Below, in pieces: positions 1 through 7,752 of a DNA stretch of 7,831 bases. A model generated the notes under the pieces. It was not told where the DNA came from and did no database searches. It saw only the letters and a program-made list of their open reading frames with translations. The first letter of the stretch is position 1. Each line of letters begins with the position of its first letter. Source of the DNA: Actinomycetota bacterium (GTDB taxonomy: Bacteria > Desulfobacterota > Deferrimicrobia > Deferrimicrobiales > Deferrimicrobiaceae); assembly GCA_016844415.1 (NCBI GenBank), contig JAENIX010000032.1:1-7831 (forward strand), in the 5' to 3' direction. The position numbers were made by a program, and so were the translations under genes.

Positions 1-842
1 GACACGTTCGGCTCGATTGTCGAATCGGCGCCGACGGAGACTTCCGCCTCGACGTACGCCCTGCCGGGATCGACGAACGTCACTCCTGAATCCATCAGCA
101 CCCCGATCTTCGCCCGCAGCATGATCGCCGTGGCCTCCGCGAGCTCCCGGCGGGAATTGATCCCTCGCACCTCGTCGGGGTTTCCGGCCACCACCGGCAC
201 GACGACCTTCCCTTCCTGGAGCGCCTGGACGACGAGATCGGTGAGGTAGAACTCCCGCTGCGTGTTGACGTCGGTGAGGCGCGGGAGGTTCCGCGCCAAA
301 AACCTGCGGTCGAAGGCGTACGTGCCGGAGTTGACCTCCTGTATACGCCGGATCGAGGCGTCGCCGTCGCGTTCTTCCACGATCCGGGATACGGCGCCGT
401 CGGGGGTGCGCACCACCCGGCCGTAGCCCGCGGGGTCGGGCAGGATCCCGGTCAGCACGGAGGCGGCCGCTTTTCCCTTTCGTCTCGCCGCGATCAGGGC
501 CCGGAGGGTTCTCGGGCGCAGGAGAGGCGCGTCGCCGCACAGGATCACCACTTCCTTCGCCTTCGGGGATATCGCCGACAGGCCGGCGCGGGCCGCGTCC
601 CCGGTCCCCAGCTGCCGCTCCTGAACCGCCACCCTGCCGCCGAACCGTTCCACCGTATTCTTCAGATGGTCCCTGCCGTGGCCCAGGACGAAAACGATCT
701 CGGAGATTCCAGCGGCCGCGGCCGTCGACGCCACATGCCACAGTATCGGCCGACCGAGCACCGGGTGGGCCACCTTGGGGAGGGCGGACTTCATCCGCTT
801 CCCCATGCCTGCCGCGAGAACTATTGCGGATACCCCTTCCAT
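1..842 (-). CDS. glmU: GlmU, bifunctional N-acetylglucosamine-1-phosphate uridyltransferase / glucosamine-1-phosphate acetyltransferase (N-terminal part, cut by window edge)
   Basis: GlmU makes UDP-GlcNAc in the cytoplasm: the C-terminal domain acetylates GlcN-1-P and the N-terminal domain couples the product to UTP. Visible here are the first 280 residues; the frame is open to position 1, so the C-terminal part is outside the window. Seen in sequence: nucleotidyltransferase signature LAAGMGKRMKS (9-19) with a conserved Lys at 23, QLGTGDA (77-83), GDAPLL (103-108; D104 matches the metal-binding Asp of E. coli GlmU), GYGR (139-142), EVNSGTYAFD (169-178) and GIN (227-229; N229 matches the second metal ligand). 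From about residue 266 the pattern turns into hexapeptide repeats (VSVGADSTIEPNV), the start of the left-handed beta-helix acetyltransferase domain. This separates it from single-domain uridyltransferases. The usual length is about 450-460 residues, so some 170-180 are missing. The ATG at 842-840 is the natural start just before the signature; a G-rich stretch (GGGGGG) upstream is a weak ribosome site. The gene is divergent from the 923-1462 gene. Confidence 0.95.
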   Translation of the reverse strand, partial: MEGVSAIVLAAGMGKRMKSALPKVAHPVLGRPILWHVASTAAAAGISEIVFVLGHGRDHLKNTVERFGGRVAVQERQLGTGDAARAGLSAISPKAKEVVILCGDAPLLRPRTLRALIAARRKGKAAASVLTGILPDPAGYGRVVRTPDGAVSRIVEERDGDASIRRIQEVNSGTYAFDRRFLARNLPRLTDVNTQREFYLTDLVVQALQEGKVVVPVVAGNPDEVRGINSRRELAEATAIMLRAKIGVLMDSGVTFVDPGRAYVEAEVSVGADSTIEPNV

Positions 843-922
843 CGACCGCCCCCCGTTCGGAATGTTAGAATGCCCTGACCCGGCTTTCTACAAAGTGTAC
901 CGGTTTTCCACGGAGAATGGGA
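843..922. promoter_or_regulatory. Divergent intergenic region between glmU and the 923-1462 gene, possible weak promoters
   Basis: These 80 bases separate two divergently transcribed genes, so promoters for both should lie here or overlap the neighbouring coding sequence. For glmU (minus strand) a candidate is TTGTAG (893-888) followed after 18 bases by TCTAAC (869-864); each box matches the sigma70 consensus at four of six positions. For the plus strand, TAGAAT (866-871) and TACAAA (889-894) are possible -10 boxes, but neither has a convincing -35 box. The stretch is less GC-rich than the flanking genes, as expected for a promoter region. The specific boxes are inference. Confidence 0.3.
912..915 (+). 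promoter_or_regulatory. Ribosome binding site that decides the start of the 923-1462 gene
   Basis: GGAG at 912-915 lies one base before an ATG at 917 but seven bases before a second in-frame ATG at 923. Only the second spacing suits initiation, so 923 is the more likely start and the protein is 179 rather than 181 residues long. Confidence 0.5.
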
Positions 923-1462
923 ATGGGCAATGGGGAAGACCTGAAGGAGACGCTGGACCGGATCGAGGCGGACATCGCAGAGGTCAAGCGCCAGTACGAC
1001 CTGTTTTTCCAGGGGGTCCGCCGGCAGGAGCCCACCGACACGCGCCGGGAGGTGGAGGAAAGCGTCCGCCGGATAGGCCAACGCAAGTTAACAAACTCCA
1101 ACGATCAGTTCCGTTTCAACAACCTGCAGAGCCGTTTCTATTCCTTCTCCAACCTTTGGAACCGCACTACCCGGGAGCTGGAGGAGGGCCGGATGGTGCG
1201 CAACCCCTCCGGAATCCTGCTGCGGGTGGCCCCCTCCGTGCGAAGCCCCGTGGACCCGGCCCACCTGGAGCTGGTGCTCCGGGATCTTCTCGCGGCCCGA
1301 AAGGATTGCGGCCTTTCGGCCGAAGAGGGGGACATTTCTCTGGCTCGGGAGACACTTCTCTCCCGGGCGCAGGAGATCGCCGGGAAGTACGGCAAAAGGA
1401 AAATCGAGTTCCGGGTCAGAGTCGAGGAAGGGAAACCGAAGGTAAAAGCGGTCGTCCGCTAA
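923..1462 (+). CDS. Conserved coiled-coil protein of unknown function, resembling the C-terminal domain of MXAN_5187-type proteins
   Basis: This is a 179-residue soluble protein with no signal peptide or membrane segment. The N-terminal third is charged and helical (heptad-like, about residues 4-55) and contains QYDLFFQGVRRQEP (24-37). A conserved-looking block follows, FRFNNLQSRFYSFSNLWNR (63-81), ending in RELEEGR. The middle (about 85-135) is variable and proline-containing, and the C-terminus is a basic beta-type tail, KIEFRVRVEEGKPKVKAV. From memory, the FFxGxxRxEP, RFxFNNLQxRF..LWNR and terminal beta-hairpin pattern matches a domain found in myxobacterial and other deltaproteobacterial proteins (MXAN_5187 C-terminal type), whose biochemical role is not known to me. 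Alternative start at 917 (two residues longer) has a poorer ribosome-site spacing. It is convergent with atpC and divergent from glmU, so it forms its own transcription unit and its neighbours give no functional hint. That it is a real gene is supported by the intact protein-like frame and the ribosome site; the family assignment is tentative. Confidence 0.8.
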   Translation: MGNGEDLKETLDRIEADIAEVKRQYDLFFQGVRRQEPTDTRREVEESVRRIGQRKLTNSNDQFRFNNLQSRFYSFSNLWNRTTRELEEGRMVRNPSGILLRVAPSVRSPVDPAHLELVLRDLLAARKDCGLSAEEGDISLARETLLSRAQEIAGKYGKRKIEFRVRVEEGKPKVKAVVR

Positions 1463-1500
1463 CCGGGCCGGCCCCGATCGTTCCGCCGGCCACCGGCCGG
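1463..1500. terminator. GC-rich inverted repeat between convergent gene ends, possible bidirectional terminator
   Basis: The 38 bases between the stop codons of the plus-strand gene (1460-1462) and of atpC (1503-1501) are almost wholly G and C and self-complementary. GGCCGGC (1466-1472) can pair with GCCGGCC (1486-1492) around a 13-base loop, and CCGGCCGG (1493-1500) is itself palindromic. Such a strong stem between two converging genes would suit a shared terminator, but no T-run follows on either side, so canonical intrinsic termination is not shown. Confidence 0.35.
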
Positions 1501-1902
1501 TTATTCCGCGGCGGCCATCCGGATGATCGCCCGCCGCAGCGCCGCGTGGGCTTTCAGGTAGGTATCCTCGTCCAGCGTAATTTCCTTCAGGGCGGCCTCG
1601 GCCCGGTCGTGGGCACGGCGGGCGCGCTCGATGTCAATGTCCTCGGCCCTCTCCGCCACGTCGGCCATCACGACCATCCTCTCGGGCTCCACCTCGGCGA
1701 AGCCGCCGCCCAACGCGATCTTCTTCACCTCGTTCCCCTTGCGGTAGCGCAGGACACCGATGGAGAGGATGGCGAAATAGTACGTGTGCTCCGGCAGAAC
1801 ACCGAACTCCCCCTCGTAGCCGGGGGCGATCACCTCGTCCACGTCTTCCGACACGAGCATCCGCTCGGGGGTGACCAGTTCCAATTTGATCGTCGATGCC
1901 AT
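1501..1902 (-). CDS. atpC: ATP synthase F1 subunit epsilon
   Basis: Epsilon belongs to the central stalk: it binds gamma and the c-ring, and in many bacteria its C-terminal helices restrain ATP hydrolysis. The 133-residue product has the family length. The N-terminal beta-sandwich (about 1-85) shows the opening IKLELVTPERMLVS, the motif GYEGEFGVLPEHT (28-40) and GGFAEV (66-71). Two charged helices follow (about 87-130), so the full two-domain form is present. The usual GVLPGHTP is here GVLPEHTY, a mild variant. The start ATG at 1902-1900 is preceded by the purine-rich GGGGAAGGAAACGG, a good ribosome site. It is the last gene of the atp cluster, 34 bases after atpD, and its end faces the convergent gene at 923-1462. 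Confidence 0.97.
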   Translation of the reverse strand: MASTIKLELVTPERMLVSEDVDEVIAPGYEGEFGVLPEHTYYFAILSIGVLRYRKGNEVKKIALGGGFAEVEPERMVVMADVAERAEDIDIERARRAHDRAEAALKEITLDEDTYLKAHAALRRAIIRMAAAE

Positions 1903-1936
1903 CCGTTTCCTTCCCCGTGGCTCTCGCCGCGCGGCG

Positions 1937-4262
<2,326 letters not shown>

Positions 4263-4297
4263 CGCTTACCCGTCGCTCCTTTAGGCCTTATGTCCCT

Positions 4298-5806
4298 TTA
4301 TTCCTTGAAAACACCCTTGAATTCCTCGAGGGCGGCGTTGAGCTTTTCCTTGACGTTGTCGTCGATCGTCTTCTTCTCCCGCAGGAGGGCAAGGACGTCG
4401 CCGCGCTTGTCCTTCATGAAGGCCGTAAGCTCGATCTCGTAGCGCCCCAGCGAGGAAATCTCAAACCCGTCGGCGAAGCCGTTCGTCGCCGCGTAGAGCG
4501 TCACCACCTGGTCCTCCACCGGCTGCGGCTTGTACTGGTCCTGCTTGAGCATCTCTACCAGGCGTGCGCCGCGTGCCAGCTGCATCTGCGTCGACTTGTC
4601 GAGGTCGGAGCCGAACTGGGCGAACGCGGCCATTTCCCGGTACTGGGCGAGCTCGAGACGGAGGCGCCCGGCCACCTGCTTCATCGCCTTGATCTGCGCG
4701 TTGCCGCCGACGCGGGAGACCGACAGCCCGACGTTCACCGCGGGGCGGACGCCGGCGTAGAACAGGTCGGCCTCGAGGTAGATCTGGCCGTCCGTGATGG
4801 AAATGACGTTCGTCGGGATGTACGCGGAAACGTCGCCTGCCTGCGTTTCGATGATCGGTAGCGCCGTCAGCGATCCGCCTCCCGCGGCGTCGGAAAGTTT
4901 CGCCGCACGCTCGAGCAGCCGGGAGTGCAGGTAGAAGACGTCGCCCGGGTACGCCTCGCGTCCCGGCGGTCGCCTCAACAGGAGCGAGAGCTGCCGGTAC
5001 GAGACCGCGTGCTTGGAGAGGTCGTCGTAGACGCACAGGGCGTGGCGTCCGCTGTCGCGATAGAACTCGCCGATCGTGCATCCCGTGTACGGGGCGATGA
5101 AGTTGATGGGGGCGGACTCGGAGGCGGTCGCCGCCACGATGATCGTGTAGTCCATCGCTCCGTACTCGCGGAGCTTCTCCACCACCTGCGCCACCGTCGA
5201 GCGCTTCTGCCCGATCGCCACGTAGACGCAGATGACGTTCTGCCCTTTCTGGTTGATGATCGTGTCGAGGGCGACGGCCGTCTTGCCGGTCTGGCGGTCG
5301 CCGATGATGAGCTCGCGCTGCCCTCGCCCGATCGGGATCATGCCGTCGATGGCTTTAAGGCCCGTCTGCAGCGGTTCCTTCACCGGCTGCCGCTTGACGA
5401 TTCCGGGCGCCTTGATCTCGATGAGCCGATAGTCCTTCGTATCGATGGGACCCTTGCCGTCGAGAGGCTGCCCCAGGGGGTTCACGACGCGCCCGATCAA
5501 TGCGTCCCCGCAGGGCACGGACACGATGCGGCCGGTCCGGCGGGCGACGTCGCCTTCCTTGATGAGGCTGTCGTCGCCCAGCAGCGCGACGCCGACGTTG
5601 TCCTCCTCCAGGTTCAGGACCATGCCGCGGACGTCCCCGGGAAGCTCGAGCAGCTCTCCGGCCATCGCCTTTTCCAGCCCGTGGATGCGGGCGATGCCGT
5701 CGCCGACTGAGAGAACAATGCCGGTCTCTGCGACATCGATCCGCTTTTCGTACCCCTTGATCTGGCTCTTGAGAATTTCCGTGATTTCTGACGCGCGAAT
5801 GCTCAT
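4298..5806 (-). CDS. atpA: ATP synthase F1 subunit alpha (regulatory nucleotide-binding)
   Basis: Alpha alternates with beta in the F1 hexamer, binds non-catalytic nucleotide and donates the arginine finger to the beta active site. The 502-residue product is full length. Seen in sequence: N-terminal [19 protein letters not shown] (2-20), the stretch that contacts delta; the beta-barrel from about residue 27; P-loop GDRQTGKT (169-176); [14 protein letters not shown] (196-209); Walker B strand [17 protein letters not shown] (256-272); and the signature [17 protein letters not shown] (355-371), in which R365 corresponds to the arginine finger. The C-terminal helical domain runs from about 375 to 502. 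The start is 10 bases after the atpH stop, and the ribosome site (GGAAGGGG) lies inside the end of atpH, so translation of the two is probably coupled. Confidence 0.99.
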   Translation of the reverse strand: MSIRASEITEILKSQIKGYEKRIDVAETGIVLSVGDGIARIHGLEKAMAGELLELPGDVRGMVLNLEEDNVGVALLGDDSLIKEGDVARRTGRIVSVPCGDALIGRVVNPLGQPLDGKGPIDTKDYRLIEIKAPGIVKRQPVKEPLQTGLKAIDGMIPIGRGQRELIIGDRQTGKTAVALDTIINQKGQNVICVYVAIGQKRSTVAQVVEKLREYGAMDYTIIVAATASESAPINFIAPYTGCTIGEFYRDSGRHALCVYDDLSKHAVSYRQLSLLLRRPPGREAYPGDVFYLHSRLLERAAKLSDAAGGGSLTALPIIETQAGDVSAYIPTNVISITDGQIYLEADLFYAGVRPAVNVGLSVSRVGGNAQIKAMKQVAGRLRLELAQYREMAAFAQFGSDLDKSTQMQLARGARLVEMLKQDQYKPQPVEDQVVTLYAATNGFADGFEISSLGRYEIELTAFMKDKRGDVLALLREKKTIDDNVKEKLNAALEEFKGVFKE

Positions 5807-5816
5807 GGCGTCTGGC

Positions 5817-6359
5817 TCACCCCTTCCGTAAATTTTCCCGGATCTGGGACAACTGCGTGCGAACGCTACCGTCGTATATCGTGGAGCCCACCTTTACCAC
5901 CATCCCGCCCAGGACCGCGGGATCCAGCGTCTCCTCCAGTTCGATCCTCTTCCCCGTCTGCCTCTCCAGGACGTTCTTCAGGAAGTCCCGCTGCGTCCCC
6001 GGCAAGGGCGCCGCGGAGACGACTTCGACCCGCTCGATCCCCTCCAGCTCCTCCACCAGGCGGCGCAGCTCGGAAAGGATCTGCGTGAACGCGTTCATCC
6101 GGCCTTTATCGATCAGCAGTCGCAGGAAGTTAGAAGTGACTGGAAGGTAGCCCTCCCCCGATACGGTCGCCTCGAGGACGGCCATCTTGTCCCGGCTGTT
6201 GATGTGCGAAGCCTCCAGGGCCTCGCGCAGGGCCGGGACCTCGGAGAGGAGAAGGGCGAACCTGTCCGCTTCGGCGAGGACACGGCGGACCTGTCGTTCC
6301 TCCTGCCCGATGCCAAGCAGCGCGCGGGCGTACCTCCTTGCCAGGCCGCCCCCGATCAC
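5817..6359 (-). CDS. atpH: ATP synthase F1 subunit delta (peripheral stalk connector)
   Basis: Delta (OSCP homologue) sits on top of F1 and ties the alpha N-termini to the b/b' stalk. The 180-residue product is of family length and almost wholly helical in its N-terminal domain: [13 protein letters not shown] (6-18), [14 protein letters not shown] (51-64) and [12 protein letters not shown] (77-88). The C-terminal domain carries the delta signature [20 protein letters not shown] (146-165) followed by [12 protein letters not shown]. It starts with GTG (6359-6357), which overlaps the atpF stop in a GTGA; AGG a few bases upstream, inside the end of atpF, is the likely ribosome site. Overlap on one side and a 10-base gap to atpA on the other indicate a tightly coupled operon. 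Confidence 0.97.
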   Translation of the reverse strand: MIGGGLARRYARALLGIGQEERQVRRVLAEADRFALLLSEVPALREALEASHINSRDKMAVLEATVSGEGYLPVTSNFLRLLIDKGRMNAFTQILSELRRLVEELEGIERVEVVSAAPLPGTQRDFLKNVLERQTGKRIELEETLDPAVLGGMVVKVGSTIYDGSVRTQLSQIRENLRKG

Positions 6360-6922
6360 CGCACGACCTCGCCGATCTTTTCGATGTTCTCCCTCACGAG
6401 CCGCTCCCGGTCCTCAGGCGTCATCGTTTTCCGCACAATCTCTTCAGCCGCACTGGTGGCGAGCGCGGCGGCCTCCCGGCGCAATTCCAGGCGGGCCTTC
6501 TTCACTTCCTGGTCCGCGGCGACCTGGGTCTGGATCCGGATCCGCTCGATCTCCGCCTGCGCGGCATCGCGGAAGCGGTGGGCCTCCTCCTTCGCCTCGG
6601 CATCCATCTTCCGGTTCATGCCGGCGACCTCGTCTGAAAGCCTGGCCATCCGCGTCTCGATGGCGGAAAGCTTCGCCGCGGCCTCTTCCCGGACACGCGC
6701 GGCATCGTCGATCGACTTCCGCAGCATCTCGCTTCTCTCCTTCAGGAAGGAGGAGAGGGGTTTCCTCAAGAAATATACGAGCGCCCCCGCGAGGATGGAG
6801 AAGTTGACCGCCTGCTTGAGGATGTCCCCCCAGGGGATCCCCGCCGGCTGGCCCGCGGCAGCCTCGGAGGCGGAGGCGGCGGCAGCGAACACCAGGAAAG
6901 CGGCGGAGAGGAACGGCTTCAC
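6356..6922 (-). CDS. atpF: ATP synthase F0 subunit b (peripheral stalk), with signal-peptide-like N-terminus
   Basis: The b chain anchors the stator: one membrane helix, then a long coiled coil reaching delta on F1. The 188-residue product is longer than the roughly 156-residue E. coli b. Residues 1-19 (MKPFLSAAFLVFAAAASAS) look like a signal peptide, with a Lys, a hydrophobic core and small residues at a possible ASA/S cleavage point. Next comes GQPAGIPWGDILKQ, then the true membrane helix at about 36-53 (KQAVNFSILAGALVYFLR), then a charged alanine-rich coiled coil from about 58 to 160 and a C-terminal helix. The start is GTG (6922-6920), overlapping the upstream stop as GTGA, with GGGGAGG eight bases before it. 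That well-placed site supports the start and hence the leader. It pairs with the b' product encoded just upstream. Confidence 0.93.
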   Translation of the reverse strand: MKPFLSAAFLVFAAAASASEAAAGQPAGIPWGDILKQAVNFSILAGALVYFLRKPLSSFLKERSEMLRKSIDDAARVREEAAAKLSAIETRMARLSDEVAGMNRKMDAEAKEEAHRFRDAAQAEIERIRIQTQVAADQEVKKARLELRREAAALATSAAEEIVRKTMTPEDRERLVRENIEKIGEVVR

Positions 6923-7386
6923 GCCACTGGCCTCCCCAGCACCTTCACGGCGATCTCGACCGCGAGGCGGGGCACTTCGATGCGCAGCGCGCCAGCCGCT
7001 TCTTCCTTCTCGGCAGCTATCCGCGCCTTCATCTCCTCGACCCGCCGGTTGCTCTCCTCGACCGCCTCTTCGATCCGCTTCCGCTCGGCCCGCCCGGACT
7101 CCTCCATCTTCCTGCGCTTTCCCGCCAGCGACTCTGCGGCCGCCTTGCGCAGGGAATCCTCGTACTCCGCCGTCTTGGCTTCGGCCTCGGCCAGAAGCAC
7201 CCTGGACTCCTCCACGGGTCGCGTCGTGCGCCGCTCGCGCTCCTGGAAGGTGGAAAGAATCGGTCGGATCAGCGTCATGGAAAGAAGGAACACGAGTGCA
7301 AGCACGAGGGCCATCTGGATAAAGGCCAGCTGGCTTATCTCAAGCGTCTGGAAAATCTTCCCTACGAGCTCTACGATCGCATCCAT
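6919..7386 (-). CDS. atpF': ATP synthase F0 subunit b' (second peripheral-stalk chain)
   Basis: Bacteria with b' build the stator from a b/b' heterodimer instead of a b homodimer. The 155-residue product has a short N-terminus (MDAIVELVGKIFQTLEIS), one membrane helix at about 19-40 (QLAFIQMALVLALVFLLSMT), the post-membrane motif RPILSTFQERE (41-51), then a long Arg/Glu/Ala-rich coiled coil to about 140 and a hydrophobic C-terminal helix (VPRLAVEIAVKVLG). The frame stays open upstream to an ATG at 7461, but those 25 extra residues fall in the leader and repeat DNA and do not resemble the family. The ATG at 7386-7384, preceded by GGGGGAA, is chosen. The stop overlaps the GTG of atpF. As the first gene of the cluster, it is read from a leader that runs into the inverted repeat at 7418-7496. 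Which of the two b-type genes is labelled b' is by position and length and could be reversed. Confidence 0.92.
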   Translation of the reverse strand: MDAIVELVGKIFQTLEISQLAFIQMALVLALVFLLSMTLIRPILSTFQERERRTTRPVEESRVLLAEAEAKTAEYEDSLRKAAAESLAGKRRKMEESGRAERKRIEEAVEESNRRVEEMKARIAAEKEEAAGALRIEVPRLAVEIAVKVLGRPVA

Positions 7387-7417
7387 GAATCCCGTTCCCC
7401 CGGGGTTCCCAAACAGG

Positions 7418-7496
7418 CAAGTGATCGGCTGGATAAAAGTGAAACGGGAAATTGGTATCACGCAGGGGAAGACGTGTCAAGAGTCAAAACCGGGAC
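7418..7496 (+). repeat. Outer inverted repeat, left arm (79 bp, perfect)
   Basis: Reading rightwards from CAAGTGATCGGCTGG, the sequence is identical to the reverse complement of 7831-7753 for 79 bases and diverges at 7497/7752. The arm ends in AGAGTCAAAACCGGGAC. It lies 32 bases upstream of the atpF' start, so it is part of the atp promoter/leader region. Confidence 0.95.
7452..7480 (-). promoter_or_regulatory. Candidate sigma70 promoter for the atp operon, inside the left repeat arm
   Basis: On the minus strand a perfect -35 box TTGACA (7480-7475) is followed after 17 bases by TACCAA (7457-7452), a weak -10 box with three of six consensus matches. Transcription would begin near 7445 and give a leader of about 60 bases before the atpF' ATG at 7386. 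Position and orientation fit the operon promoter; the weak -10 keeps confidence moderate. Confidence 0.45.
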
Positions 7497-7510
7497 CGTC
7501 GGGACGGTCC
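7493..7510. repeat. Perfect 8-bp hairpin GGACCGTC/GACGGTCC
   Basis: GGACCGTC (7493-7500) and GACGGTCC (7503-7510) pair perfectly around a GG loop. The stem overlaps the last bases of the left outer arm and reuses the GGGACSGTC motif found elsewhere in the region. There is no T-run after it on either strand. Confidence 0.6.
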
Positions 7511-7606
7511 GGCAGATCTTCTGTTGTTTCATCATCCCCTGCTGAATAACCAGGTTCCGCTGTGGTTTAGACATGTCCCCGATCAGGGCACGAAAACCGG
7601 GACGGT

Positions 7607-7644
7607 CCTGAGAACCTAAGAACAGGGACGTTCCTAAGAACTCG
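7607..7644 (+). repeat. Inner inverted repeat, left arm (38 bp, perfect)
   Basis: The arm runs from CCTGAGAACCTAAGAAC to AAGAACTCG and matches the reverse complement of 7747-7710 exactly. It contains three copies of a 9-mer: CCTGAGAAC (7607-7615), CCTAAGAAC (7615-7623) and CCTAAGAAC (7633-7641), plus the near-palindrome GGGACGTTCC. On the outer side the similarity continues through AAAACCGGGACG after a 2-base length difference. Confidence 0.93.
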
Positions 7645-7709
7645 GGGATAAAACCGGGACGGTCTTCGTTGGATGGCCCCGTTTAATAAAAACTGGCCCG
7701 CCCCGATTG

Positions 7710-7747
7710 CGAGTTCTTAGGAACGTCCCTGTTCTTAGGTTCTCAGG
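7710..7747 (-). repeat. Inner inverted repeat, right arm (38 bp, perfect)
   Basis: Exact reverse complement of 7607-7644, separated from it by 65 bases. On the plus strand it reads GTTCTTAGG (7713-7721), GGAACGTCCC, GTTCTTAGG (7731-7739) and GTTCTCAGG (7739-7747). Confidence 0.93.
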
Positions 7748-7752
7748 CCGGC

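Noticed and set aside
7387..7461. Upstream start for atpF' at 7461, adding 25 residues
   Set aside because: The extra residues are encoded by leader and repeat DNA, would overlap the candidate promoter, and do not resemble b' N-termini; the ATG at 7386 fits the family.
7458..7574. Small minus-strand frame of 38 codons starting MSKPQRNLVIQQ
   Set aside because: It has a modest GGGGAC site before the ATG, but its second half is encoded by the hairpin and repeat arm and it resembles nothing I know. It could be a relic of an element gene, but this is not supportable.
7675..7698. Imperfect hairpin (GGCC..GTTT/AAAC.GGCC) in the centre of the repeat, possible terminator
   Set aside because: The stem is interrupted by an asymmetric internal loop and has no following T-run on either strand.
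7590..7750. Possible CRISPR-like array because of repeated short words
   Set aside because: The repeats are inverted arms and 9-mers without regular spacers of constant length; no cas gene is present.
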